Position numbers and translations under genes: made by a program
Shown: piece by piece, positions 1-8,001 of the stretch
Layout of the letters: every line of letters starts with the position of its first letter
How positions within the stretch are numbered: position 1 is the stretch's first letter
Source: Thermoplasmatales archaeon
GTDB taxonomy: Archaea; Thermoplasmatota; Thermoplasmata; Thermoplasmatales; Thermoplasmataceae
DNA: 64,000 nt
Assembly (NCBI GenBank): GCA_014874365.1
Contig: JACWAH010000026.1
Location: forward strand, 62,001 to 126,000
Direction of reading: 5' to 3'
The notes under the pieces: generated by a model
The model's database searches: none
Seen by the model: only the letters and a program-made list of their open reading frames with translations
Told to the model about the DNA's origin: nothing

Positions 1-1
1 T

Positions 2-109
2 GAATCTAAGAAAGAGTTAAGTGAGATGCAAGGTAAATTATTGCAGCTCAATTATCGACAAAGAGTTGGAATAGTCAACAATTATCCTTTCAGAGACTTG
101 CACATATAG
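2..109 (+). CDS. possible 3' end of a gene entering from the left edge (partial)
   Basis: An open frame without start runs from the window edge to a TAG at 107-109 and encodes 35 residues, charged at first (ESKKELSEMQGK) and ending FRDLHI. It would overlap the convergent elp3 gene by 28 bases. The composition looks protein-like, but the stretch is too short to name a family. It could be a chance open frame; the sequence to the left of the window would decide. Confidence 0.35.
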   Translation, partial: ESKKELSEMQGKLLQLNYRQRVGIVNNYPFRDLHI

Positions 110-1716
110 GGCCCAAGCAACTCGTATTCCCTCTTCCGGAAATATGGTCTGACCCCAACTCCACTAATCACAAGCAACTTTGACAGCCCAAGCTCTTCCC
201 TGGAAATGCGCTCAGCTTCAGCCAGGAGTGCGTCACCGTAACCCTTGTGCTGCCAGTTCTTACTGGCATGAGTCCCCACAGAAACCGTTTCCCCAAAAAC
301 CTTGATCTCCCTGACGATGGTCGAATCAAATAATTCCTGCCTGTGTGCATTTTCCGACGGAACACGGAGCCGCAGGAATCCGACCAGTGTCTCTTCCTCG
401 TTTTCAAAACTAAGGTAAATTTCCCTTCCACCGCCTGCATCATAATCGAGTCTATTCAATGTGAAATTGGTGGATCCACTATCTGTGAACCCAATTTCCC
501 TGGATCTGATTTCATGTGTCTTGATCTGATTTTTTCTGCTCCTCTCCTCAGCCATGTTTCTTAGATCGCTCCTTTTTACACCGGCTTCTATAAATTTGAC
601 AGGTATGTCCCTCTGCATCCTCTGTATTCTGATCCATGGGGGAATTTCAGCAAGGTACGCGGAAATAAGTGAAGAAGCTGTCTCCGAATCCATTGGGACA
701 AACTCTCCTCTTTTCCAGATATGGTAAAGACCCGTTCCTTTTACTACAAGGGTCGGATAGATCTTAAGCATGTCCGGCTTGAACCTTGAATCGGAAATCA
801 TCGTTCTGAAGCTTCTTAAATCTTCCTCGGGAGAGGAGCCATACATTCCCGGCATCAGGTGGTATACGATTTTGAAACCGGCGTCTCGCGCAATTGCGGT
901 TGATCTGGTTATTTCATCAATTCCATGCCCGCGATTATTGAGCCTGAGTATCTCCTCGTTTAATACCTGCACGCCGAGCTCGACTTTGGTTGAACCGTAT
1001 GAAAGAGAGAGATCGACATCCTTTTCCATGAACCAGTCCGGTTTGGTTTCTACAGTCAGCCCAACACATCTTCTTTCCGCCTCTTCGTTGAGCATCATGC
1101 TTTCGGTCAGGGAACTGGAAATCTCTCTGTTCATCCCATCGTAACAGCCTTTGACAAATTCAATCTGATATTTTCTTGATCTTGCAGTAAAAGTACCGCC
1201 CATCACGATCGCATCGACCTTGGTGGTGTCATGTCCAATAGTTTCTAGCTGTTTCAACCTGCTGAACACCTCATTAAAAGGGTCGTAAGCATTGTTCCTG
1301 CCTCTTAGAGCAGCAGGTTCGTGACCAGTATACGACTGGGGCGAGTTGTTCTCTAATCCACCAGGACAGAAAATACATTTTCCATGCGGACAACGTTCTG
1401 GGGAAGTCATTAAGGCAACGACTGCGACGCCGGATGCAGATCTGGTTCTCTTTATCCTTAGCACTTCCCTTATCTCTTCACTAAAATCCCCATAGTTCAA
1501 TATTTCAACATCGCCGGGAATCGCATCCAGTTCATACAGTTTAGATAGCCTGACCTTTGCTCTCTGCAGTTCATCCTTATTCCTGATTGAACCAGACTCG
1601 AGTTCCTTTGAAAGCTCTTCAAAGAAAAGGCCGGGATTAGACATCGATTCGCAATTTATGCATGAATAATGTACTTTTCCAGTCTGCGAGATTGTTGAAA
1701 TTCGCAGGTCAACCAT
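82..1716 (-). CDS. elp3: tRNA uridine-34 carboxymethyl-forming enzyme Elp3 (radical SAM + acetyltransferase)
   Basis: Elp3 modifies the wobble uridine of tRNAs at position 5 using acetyl-CoA and radical SAM chemistry. The 544-residue protein has the Elp3-type CX4CX2C iron-sulfur site (C109, C114, C117 in CPHGKCIFCPGG), a radical SAM core through about residue 370, and a C-terminal GNAT domain containing SVGTHASKNWQHKGYGDALL and a terminal GPYMCK motif. Length matches archaeal stand-alone Elp3, which works without the other Elongator subunits. The N-terminus is uncertain: Met25 (ATG at 1644) would match family members equally well, because the first 24 residues look unconserved. It is convergent with the partial frame at the left edge and divergent from tRNA-Arg. 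The family assignment is secure. Confidence 0.95.
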   Translation of the reverse strand: MVDLRISTISQTGKVHYSCINCESMSNPGLFFEELSKELESGSIRNKDELQRAKVRLSKLYELDAIPGDVEILNYGDFSEEIREVLRIKRTRSASGVAVVALMTSPERCPHGKCIFCPGGLENNSPQSYTGHEPAALRGRNNAYDPFNEVFSRLKQLETIGHDTTKVDAIVMGGTFTARSRKYQIEFVKGCYDGMNREISSSLTESMMLNEEAERRCVGLTVETKPDWFMEKDVDLSLSYGSTKVELGVQVLNEEILRLNNRGHGIDEITRSTAIARDAGFKIVYHLMPGMYGSSPEEDLRSFRTMISDSRFKPDMLKIYPTLVVKGTGLYHIWKRGEFVPMDSETASSLISAYLAEIPPWIRIQRMQRDIPVKFIEAGVKRSDLRNMAEERSRKNQIKTHEIRSREIGFTDSGSTNFTLNRLDYDAGGGREIYLSFENEEETLVGFLRLRVPSENAHRQELFDSTIVREIKVFGETVSVGTHASKNWQHKGYGDALLAEAERISREELGLSKLLVISGVGVRPYFRKREYELLGPYMCKSLKG

Positions 1717-1816
1717 CGAATAAAAGCTGGCAGGGCCTGGCTAGAACCTGATACTGAACTCCTGGTTAGTCTTCGATGGCGTACATACAAATCTATCATC
1801 GTATTAACGTTGAATG

Positions 1817-1888
1817 GGACCCGTAGTGTAATGGATATCACCCAGGCCTCCGGAGCCTGAGATTCGGGTTCGAATCCCGGCGGGTCCG
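1817..1888 (+). tRNA. tRNA-Arg (anticodon CCG)
   Basis: The full cloverleaf can be drawn by eye: acceptor stem GGACCCG/CGGGTCC, a D arm containing GTGTAATGGATATCAC, anticodon stem CAGGC/GCCTG with loop CTCCGGA and so anticodon CCG (reads CGG), and a T arm with loop TTCGAAT. The discriminator base is G1888. There is no intron and CCA is not encoded. A T-rich run follows shortly downstream. Confidence 0.93.
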
Positions 1889-1921
1889 TTCCGTTAATGG
1901 TAACTAAAACGTATTCACAAA

Positions 1922-1932
1922 GCCTTTTTTTC
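1922..1932 (+). terminator. oligo-T terminator after tRNA-Arg
   Basis: GCC followed by seven T residues and a further pyrimidine run lies about 35 bases after the tRNA. Archaeal RNA polymerase terminates on oligo-T stretches, so this is the likely end of the tRNA transcript. Confidence 0.45.
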
Positions 1933-2218
1933 TCTCCTTATTTATATACTCAGGTTATAACTTACCTAAAAATTTGTGGTGTAAAAAATGAAAAACTGTA
2001 TGGAAGTTTAAAATGTTCTGAACATAGCCAGTAACATAACCAAAGGCATTTCAGAAGTGTATATCATATGCCATTGCCACGTCTCGCCGGTTGAAAGAAA
2101 ATTCACTCATAGGAGGATTGCCTTAGAGGATCAAAAAGTACCTTAAATCAAATCATAAGAGGTCTGAATAAAAGTAGATATTCAAAGACGGATAGTTTAT
2201 TACCGATTTCCTGTTGTG
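1933..2218. other. intergenic stretch, no gene recognised
   Basis: This A+T-rich stretch lies between the tRNA terminator and the ArsR pseudogene. A short open frame around 2055-2144 encodes ICHCHVSPVERKFTHRR and similar residues, but it has no start or family likeness and is probably noise or a gene remnant. No convincing promoter, RNA or repeat was seen. Confidence 0.3.
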
Positions 2219-2521
2219 ATGCATCCACAGTTTCACCCTGATCTGTTAAAGATGGCCGATATCTTCAAGGTTCTCGGTGATCCCAACAGGCTGCGTATCC
2301 TTTCCCTTGTAAGTCATCAGGAACTCTGTGTCTGTGAAATAACCTCAATACTGGATATATCGCAGTCCAACGCTTCCTAGCACCTTGCAAGGCTGAGATC
2401 CGTTGATCTTGTAAGGGGGAGAAGAAGTGCCCAGTGAATCAATCATTCTTTGAACCCGGATACATTTCCTTTGATTAACACGTATGTGGGCGCTGCAAGT
2501 ATAACCGAACCTATTGGTTGA
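2219..2521 (+). pseudogene. ArsR-family metal-sensing repressor, broken by two stop codons
   Basis: Reading from ATG 2219, the frame encodes a classic ArsR/SmtB winged helix: MADIFKVLGDPNRLRILSLV, then the metal-binding helix ELCVCEI (two cysteines in CxC) and ILDISQSNAS. A TAG at 2378-2380 sits where the recognition helix should continue with a residue before HLARLR. The frame goes on with HLARLRSVDLVRGRRSAQ, then TGA at 2435-2437 where homologues usually have Trp, then INHSLNPDTFPLINTYVG to a TGA at 2519. No frameshift is needed, only two point nonsense changes. It is therefore a recent pseudogene, unless stop readthrough or sequencing error is invoked. The intact family represses metal or metalloid resistance genes. 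No pump gene is adjacent, so the regulon seems to have been lost too. Confidence 0.8.
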
Positions 2522-2703
2522 AAAAAGGAGCCTGTTTAATGTTCCACGAGCAGAAAGAATGTAACAACAGAACCAATGAAAATTTAGGAAATAACTGACA
2601 CAGCAGGAAGTTACGCGTCTTAATGTGCTGATTCCCCTGTATAAGGCCAAACTTCAGGAATACAATAAGCCACAGCTATGGCGAAAGGGAGCGCCAGCGC
2701 AAC
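2522..2703. other. degenerate stretch downstream of the ArsR pseudogene
   Basis: Fragments of open frame such as LTQQEVTRLNVLIPLYKAK (about 2596-2652, plus strand) have coding-like composition but no start and no shared frame with the ArsR remnant. I read the stretch as the decayed 3' part or neighbour of the lost metal-response locus. Nothing functional is recognised. Confidence 0.3.
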
Positions 2704-2976
2704 TCATTCTCCCACACTGATCCTGTTATACTGGACAAGCTGAGGAATCAGTAAAATTGCGAGATAAACGAGCATAAATGAAGCAAAAGATACAAGAAGT
2801 CGTTTTGTGGTACTCCTCATGTTATAATATATTTGACCAGCATATATATAGGAAAATCGATGTTCTTTCGGAATCCTTAACTGAATCATTGCCTTTATCT
2901 TAGGCGGAATTGTCTGATTTCCTTTACGAAGCGGAACAGTGGCAAACCAGATAATGTCCGGGGCAAGCAAGAGCAC
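2704..2976 (-). CDS. small possible membrane protein or remnant, unknown
   Basis: The 90-residue frame has one clear hydrophobic segment near its C-terminus (LLVSFASFMLVYLAILLIPQ), preceded by Arg/Lys residues. An internal ATG (MRSTTKRLL) would give a 38-residue single-span protein. It lies in a decayed region next to the ArsR pseudogene, so it may be the tail of a lost membrane protein rather than a living gene. No family is recognised. Confidence 0.25.
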   Translation of the reverse strand: MLLLAPDIIWFATVPLRKGNQTIPPKIKAMIQLRIPKEHRFSYIYAGQIYYNMRSTTKRLLVSFASFMLVYLAILLIPQLVQYNRISVGE

Positions 2977-2987
2977 AAATTTATATC
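2976..2987 (+). promoter_or_regulatory. TATA-box promoter for the YcaQ/AlkZ-like gene
   Basis: AAATTTATATCA is a good archaeal TATA element. Transcription would start near 3010, giving a leader of roughly 50-85 bases depending on the start codon used. Confidence 0.45.
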
Positions 2988-3094
2988 AACAAATTTTTAA
3001 CATCTATGACTCGATAACATTCTAAGCTCGGTGTTGTGAATGCACACAAAAAATTCATTTGAACGAAAATCAATTTTCGATTCGGTGGTTTGAG

Positions 3095-4345
3095 ATGGAA
3101 ATAGAGACGATAACAACAACCATGGATACGGTAAAGAAACTGTTCATATCAAAGCAGTATCTTGCCGGAAACAGTCCAAGTGGAAACTTTAACGAAAAAC
3201 TAACTTCAATAATAAGGGACATAGGCTACATTCAATGGGATCCTGTAACCGTCGTCGCTCCCTCACATCTAATTTCCATTTGGAGCAGGATTGGCAAGTT
3301 CAAGCGGACTGACCTTGACAAAATGATGTGGGAGGATAAGGAAGCAATTTTCCAATGGGTACCTACTGCCTGGATAGTGCTTACTGAAGACTATCCCATT
3401 TTCTATTCGCTGATGAAGAGGTTTCCCGAATCACTGCAAAGAGGATGGGCGTCCTATGAAGAAATGGCCAGGAATTTCCTGGATTCGCATCAGGAACTAA
3501 GAAGTAAAGTGTTAGAAAAACTTAAACAGGGGTCAACACAGACGGCACAATTAACTGAATTTGGAAAAAAAAGTAAGAGCTCTGATGGATGGGGTTATAA
3601 CAACGAAGTTACCCAGCTTTTATTCTTCCTCCAAATGTCTGGCGAAGTCATGGTCTCGGGTCATTCTGGAAATCAGAACATCTGGTCACTAACAGAAAAT
3701 TATCTTCCAGAATGGGCCGAAAAAACCGTGCTATCTGTCGAAGAACTTGAAAGAAAGGCCGCAATGAAGGCATTGCGTGCCCTGGGAGTGGCATCAGAAG
3801 GCGATATTTATAGATACTTTGTAAGGGGCAGATATACAAATTTGAAGCCTGTTCTAAAAGACCTGCTGAATGAGGGGAAGTTAGTAAAGGTAGAAATAAA
3901 AGGGCAGGCGAAAGGAAAAACTCATTATATGTTGTCTGAAGATAAAGCAGCACTTGAATCGCTGATAAATGGTATTTGGGAACCGAACCTGAATTTAGTG
4001 TCACCATTCGATAATATGATCACCCTGAGAGATAGAATGAAGAGAATGTTCAATTTTGATTACATCCTAGAACAATTCGTACCCAGGGAGAAGCGCAAGT
4101 ATGGAACCTATGTTCTGCCAGTACTATGGGATCATGACCTTGTGGGCAGGATGGATGTAAAGCTGGACAAGGGCAGTAGGACCCTCAACATCAACGCAAT
4201 TTATGCTGAACCTGGTTTTGAAGAGAACTTAGAAATTGGACCTAAACTTGGAGAAAAGATCGCAGATTTTGGGGAATTTCTGGAGGCAGAAAAGATAGTA
4301 ATTGGAACCAAAAGGCTGGAACTTTGGTCTAGGTACTTTGAATGA
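3095..4345 (+). CDS. YcaQ/AlkZ-family winged-helix protein, probable DNA interstrand-crosslink glycosylase
   Basis: The family (HTH_42, AlkZ/YcaQ) consists of DNA glycosylases that unhook bulky or crosslinked purine adducts. Early in the protein comes YIQWDPVTVVAPSHLISIWSR, where Q-W-D fits the QxD catalytic motif of YcaQ-type members. Middle and C-terminal parts hold the expected winged helices (LRALGVASEGDIYRYF) and the closing beta domain (VSPFDNMITLRDRM; YVLPVLWDHDLVGRMDVKLD). The open frame begins at a TTG at 3059, but ATG 3095 is preceded by GGTGG and is preferred. Length (about 416 aa) is normal. It is monocistronic, flanked by gene-poor DNA. The family is clear; the substrate is inferred. 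Confidence 0.85.
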   Translation: MEIETITTTMDTVKKLFISKQYLAGNSPSGNFNEKLTSIIRDIGYIQWDPVTVVAPSHLISIWSRIGKFKRTDLDKMMWEDKEAIFQWVPTAWIVLTEDYPIFYSLMKRFPESLQRGWASYEEMARNFLDSHQELRSKVLEKLKQGSTQTAQLTEFGKKSKSSDGWGYNNEVTQLLFFLQMSGEVMVSGHSGNQNIWSLTENYLPEWAEKTVLSVEELERKAAMKALRALGVASEGDIYRYFVRGRYTNLKPVLKDLLNEGKLVKVEIKGQAKGKTHYMLSEDKAALESLINGIWEPNLNLVSPFDNMITLRDRMKRMFNFDYILEQFVPREKRKYGTYVLPVLWDHDLVGRMDVKLDKGSRTLNINAIYAEPGFEENLEIGPKLGEKIADFGEFLEAEKIVIGTKRLELWSRYFE

Positions 4346-5114
4346 CAAGAAGGGCAAGCCCAACATTTATGAAAAATTGCTCTGCAAATAGCGCTGCACT
4401 AAAAAGGCTAAGAACCACATAAATTTGATTCCTCGCTCCAGTCTGATTAGTCTATAATTAACCATTTCTTTCAGCAAAATACAAACAATAGTTTAGATAA
4501 AACTAGTGGCAACAATTTCTAAAGCATAATATTTCGCTTTATTATTCAACTATACATCAGGAAATCACCCTGTGAGCCTCATAAATCACTCAATTTTTGA
4601 GTTTGAACTTGCAACTCTGGGCATGGACGTAGAGAAATTTCATTCATAAACCTTAATCCACTAAAACTCCTTCCTCATATCGACATCCTTTTGTTTTAGC
4701 ATTTTATGTTTGACTGTGCTTCCTGGAAACACGACGTGGAATACCATCTCCCATCGATGAACTTAGGGCAATATCCTATCCACTACCCATTATCCTGAAT
4801 ACAATAGGGAGGAACACGATTCGAAAATTATTTCCAAGACTGGGTGTCAAGTAATTGCTTTTTATCGCAATAACTTTCGAGGTCTCAGGTTTTTAATGAG
4901 TTTTTTGAATACCCAACTCCTCCCTCCAATTCACAAACTATTTTTCAATTGGAGTCATAGTTGCAAAGTTCCTTCCATTAGCTTTGAGATAGAGGATAGC
5001 AGTAACATAGCTTAGTCATACTGTTAGGAATGATAAACAAACAATAAAGTTGAACATCAGTTAAGTGATTCAGCCACAGAGCAAGCAATGTCAAAGCTTT
5101 GACCGGGTATTAGA
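4346..5114. other. 769-base gene-poor stretch
   Basis: No intact gene was found. On the minus strand around 4650-4800, interrupted frames read like old coding sequence (for example RWEMVFHVVFPGSTVKHKML and DNG.WIGYCPKFIDGRWYS in another frame), broken by several stops. This suggests a fossil gene. No inverted terminal repeats or target duplications were found that would mark it as an insertion sequence. No clear promoter for hemY was recognised. Confidence 0.35.
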
Positions 5115-6569
5115 ATGAGGATTCCAGAAGTTGTTGTAATCGGGGGGGGTATCTCAGGCTTATCAACGTGCTATTATCTCTCTAAAATGTTTCCTGAAGG
5201 AAACGATGGCATCCACCTGACACTTCTGGAATCGGGAAACAGGCTTGGCGGAAAGGTCCTGACAGTCAGAGATAATGACTGCATAATAGAAGGTGGTCCT
5301 GATTCGTTCTTCACCCAAAAACCATGGGCACTTAACTTGTGCAATGAGCTGGAACTTTCCTCTGACCTGATGGAAGCTAATCCAGAAACAAAGGGCACAT
5401 ATATTCTCAATAAAGGTAAACTATCAAGACTTCCGGAAGGGACTGAAGTCGGATTACCTACTAAATTGAGGCCTTTCGTCTCCACTGATATCATAACTCC
5501 AGCAGGAAAATTAAGAGCGTTATTGGATCTCATAATTCCAGGGCGGAAAACCCTGGAAGATGAATCCATCGGAGATTTTATGGGCAGAAGATTTGGAAAG
5601 CAGTTCGTTGAGAAAATTGTTGAGCCATTATACGCAGGCATTTATGCGGGTGACGTTTATCATTTAAGCGCAAACGCCACCCTTCCAAGCCTTAAGAAAA
5701 TTGAAATTGAAAACGGCAGCTTAATCCATGGAATGAGGTCGCTGGGGAAGCGCCACAGGCAGACAAACAGCAGTAAGGCCCCCAGGTCTAACTCTGCAAC
5801 TTTTGTAACTTTAAGGAGAGGAATGTTAGAACTGATCGAAGAGCTAGAAAAAAGAATGCCAAAAGTTTCTGTAAATCTTGACTGTGAAGTGAAAGGCATA
5901 AAGGTTACCAGCGATGGCAAAGACCAAAAGTATAGAATAGACACCAATACTGGAAATACTTTCATTGCTGACGCTGTTATAATTTCGTTGCCTGCATATT
6001 CTGCCTCGCGACTCATAACAGATTTAAATGAAAGAGTTTCAAAAATTCTTAAGACTATCCCGTACGTGTCGACTGCAACTGTTTCTTTAGCCTTTCCAAA
6101 GCCTGAAACCACTGGGAATGTTACTGGGCATGGTTTTCTGGTCCCAAGAACCGAAAACGAGTTAGTAACCGGTTGCACATGGGAATCTGCCAAGTGGACC
6201 GACCACGCTCCCGATGGTATTTTCATTGCAAGGTGCTATCTTGGAAAATTTGGGAATGAAAAATTTATGAAATTAAACGATGAAGAGATGGTTCAAACTG
6301 CCTTAGATTTTCTGAAAAGGACTGCAGGGATTTATGCAAAACCTATTTTCACCAGGATATTCAGATGGAATATGGGTCTTCCCCAATACACAGTCGGGCA
6401 CCTGGAGCGTATCAGGGAAATGGAAACTGAACTCGGAAAAACTCCCGGCCTCTTCATGACTGGTGCTGCGTATAGAGGAGTTGGGCTACCTGACTGCATA
6501 CACAATGCAGAGTTGACCGCATATTCAGTTTCTGATTATGTCAAAGGCAAAATGCCCGAAAATTCCTGA
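5115..6569 (+). CDS. hemY: protoporphyrinogen / coproporphyrinogen oxidase (FAD flavoprotein)
   Basis: The protein belongs to the oxygen-dependent PPOX/HemY family, which oxidises porphyrinogen to porphyrin in heme synthesis. The FAD dinucleotide fold is at the N-terminus (VVVIGGGISGLS, residues 7-18), followed by the family signature GNRLGGKVLT and EGGPDSFF. VEPLYAGIYAGD lies in the centre, and the C-terminal FAD site is GLFMTGAAYRGVGLPDCI. The 484-residue length is normal. The gene stands alone: no other heme gene is in the window, so the rest of the pathway must lie elsewhere. Whether it acts on coproporphyrinogen (siroheme-independent bacterial route) or protoporphyrinogen cannot be read from the sequence. 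Confidence 0.9.
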   Translation: MRIPEVVVIGGGISGLSTCYYLSKMFPEGNDGIHLTLLESGNRLGGKVLTVRDNDCIIEGGPDSFFTQKPWALNLCNELELSSDLMEANPETKGTYILNKGKLSRLPEGTEVGLPTKLRPFVSTDIITPAGKLRALLDLIIPGRKTLEDESIGDFMGRRFGKQFVEKIVEPLYAGIYAGDVYHLSANATLPSLKKIEIENGSLIHGMRSLGKRHRQTNSSKAPRSNSATFVTLRRGMLELIEELEKRMPKVSVNLDCEVKGIKVTSDGKDQKYRIDTNTGNTFIADAVIISLPAYSASRLITDLNERVSKILKTIPYVSTATVSLAFPKPETTGNVTGHGFLVPRTENELVTGCTWESAKWTDHAPDGIFIARCYLGKFGNEKFMKLNDEEMVQTALDFLKRTAGIYAKPIFTRIFRWNMGLPQYTVGHLERIREMETELGKTPGLFMTGAAYRGVGLPDCIHNAELTAYSVSDYVKGKMPENS

Positions 6570-6658
6570 AAACGGTTTATTGCCAGGTGTTGATGCAAAA
6601 TTTGGTTCCAATGAGGGTCTTCACTAAACTTTACCTTACCTATAAGTGAAGTTACTTA

Positions 6659-6674
6659 ATTAGGTCTACCTAAT
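6659..6674. promoter_or_regulatory. perfect inverted repeat resembling a DtxR/IdeR-type metal operator
   Basis: ATTAGGTCTACCTAAT consists of perfect 7-base arms ATTAGGT/ACCTAAT around a 2-base centre. Its TTAGGT...ACCTAA half-sites match the well-known IdeR/DtxR operator form. It lies 117 bases upstream of the NRAMP metal transporter, upstream of that gene's TATA box. Metal control of the transporter is inferred. The distance suggests upstream activation or an additional start site rather than simple occlusion. Confidence 0.5.
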
Positions 6675-6762
6675 ATCAAACCCATGTCATGCTGTAATTT
6701 TCTATATTCTGGCGTTAATTCAAAGACAGAACCAAACTATGGCTCTGGTCGTTGCAAGGCTT

Positions 6763-6772
6763 ACATAAATAT
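6763..6772 (+). promoter_or_regulatory. TATA box of the NRAMP gene (leaderless)
   Basis: ACATAAATAT is centred about 24 bases before ATG 6791, the spacing expected when transcription begins at or near the start codon. No ribosome binding site precedes the ATG, in agreement with a leaderless mRNA. Confidence 0.5.
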
Positions 6773-6790
6773 GATCATGGCTAAAGAATT

Positions 6791-7984
6791 ATGTCACTGA
6801 AAAGATACCTGAAATTCTTCGGTCCTGCATGGCTTGTCATGATTGCAGATTTGGATGCAAGCAGCGTGCTTGGAGCAGCAGAGACCGGGGCGATTTACCG
6901 CTATGGATTGATCTGGTTTGTTCTTCTGCTGACTGTACCTCTCTTTTTCATTCAGGAAACCGCAGGCAGGATCGGTGCTGCCACCGAGAAAGGCCTGGGC
7001 GAACTCATTAGAGACAATTATTCCAGGGGGGTGGCAAAACTAATGACATTCCCAATGGTGATCACTGACGTTATTACCTACGCAGTGGAGTATATCGGGA
7101 TAGCAATTGGTATGGAACTACTTGGCTTGCCAATTATTCTCTCGCTACCTGTATTTTTCATGCTCCATATCATTGTAGTTACGAGAAAAAAACTTGGCGT
7201 TATGGAAGCGGTGCTGATCGCAGTTTCTTTACTTCTTATTATTGCTTTCATTGGCAGCCTCGTGCTTCGAGGAGTGTACCAGTATAATCCGGTATTCATT
7301 TCCCTTGATCCTAATTATTTTTTCATGCTTGCAGTAAATGCAGGTGCCGTCGTAATGCCCTTCATGCTTTTTTACCAATCATCAGCAACCGCAGAAAAGG
7401 TTTCACGCGTTAAGGAATCACTTCATCTGGAGGAGGGAGAACTCAGGAAAACAGCAGTGAAGTCAATGAGGGTCGAAACGATGGTCGGCGCACTGGTGAG
7501 TGAACTGCTGATGGTAATCATAATCATGACTTTCACAGGAGTTGATCCCACCCTGAGGTTTGCTTCCGCATCGCAGCTGGCCACGGCCTTAACGTCATTT
7601 GCAGGACCATTGGCTCCTTATCTCTTTGGAATCGGGCTAATTGGTGCTGCGTTTCTCGCCCTTGTGGTAATATCCCTGGGAAGCGCCTGGGGGTTTGTTG
7701 AAGCAATTGGAAGAAAGAGAGATAAGGCTCTCCCCATTTACGTAGTTGAAAGTTTTCCAGCACTTATCATCGCCCTGATAGCACCAGCCGGAATGCTTGT
7801 CAATATAGTTCTCTATCTTCTGGTGGTATTCGTTTTCGTATTAATAGGGCCGGCCCTCATTATGGGAATAATCGCCCGAAACAGAGGAATTATGGGTAAT
7901 TTTGCATCTTCAAAAAGGAGTCAACTGATATACTGGGTGAATGTTTTGTGTGTTTTCGCATTCGGGATAATTGCACTTGCATAA
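6791..7984 (+). CDS. atypical NRAMP-family divalent metal transporter
   Basis: NRAMP proteins carry Mn2+, Fe2+ and related ions with protons across the membrane. The 397-residue protein has about eleven hydrophobic spans and the family opening GPAWLVMIADLDASSVLGAAETGA. The TM1 metal motif, DPGN in classic NRAMPs, is DLDA here (residues 20-23). The TM6 MPH motif is MPFMLFYQSS (189-198), without the histidine. Such substitutions occur in divergent archaeal and actinobacterial branches and in Nramp-related magnesium transporters, so the ion cannot be assigned. The promoter lies directly before ATG, and a DtxR-like palindrome lies farther upstream. It is convergent with the MFS gene, with only 17 bases between them. 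Confidence 0.85.
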   Translation: MSLKRYLKFFGPAWLVMIADLDASSVLGAAETGAIYRYGLIWFVLLLTVPLFFIQETAGRIGAATEKGLGELIRDNYSRGVAKLMTFPMVITDVITYAVEYIGIAIGMELLGLPIILSLPVFFMLHIIVVTRKKLGVMEAVLIAVSLLLIIAFIGSLVLRGVYQYNPVFISLDPNYFFMLAVNAGAVVMPFMLFYQSSATAEKVSRVKESLHLEEGELRKTAVKSMRVETMVGALVSELLMVIIIMTFTGVDPTLRFASASQLATALTSFAGPLAPYLFGIGLIGAAFLALVVISLGSAWGFVEAIGRKRDKALPIYVVESFPALIIALIAPAGMLVNIVLYLLVVFVFVLIGPALIMGIIARNRGIMGNFASSKRSQLIYWVNVLCVFAFGIIALA

Positions 7985-8001
7985 GCCAGGAGAATGAATC
8001 T

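Noticed and set aside
2345-2650. 101-codon minus-strand frame over the ArsR pseudogene
   Set aside because: It lies antisense to a recognisable ArsR frame and its translation has no fold-like features; the opposite strand explains the sequence.
5660-6226. 188-codon frame antisense to hemY
   Set aside because: Shadow of a strongly conserved gene; no promoter or ribosome site, and composition typical of antisense frames.
6829-7011. 60-codon frame inside the NRAMP gene
   Set aside because: Cysteine-rich translation is typical of an out-of-frame shadow of a membrane protein gene.
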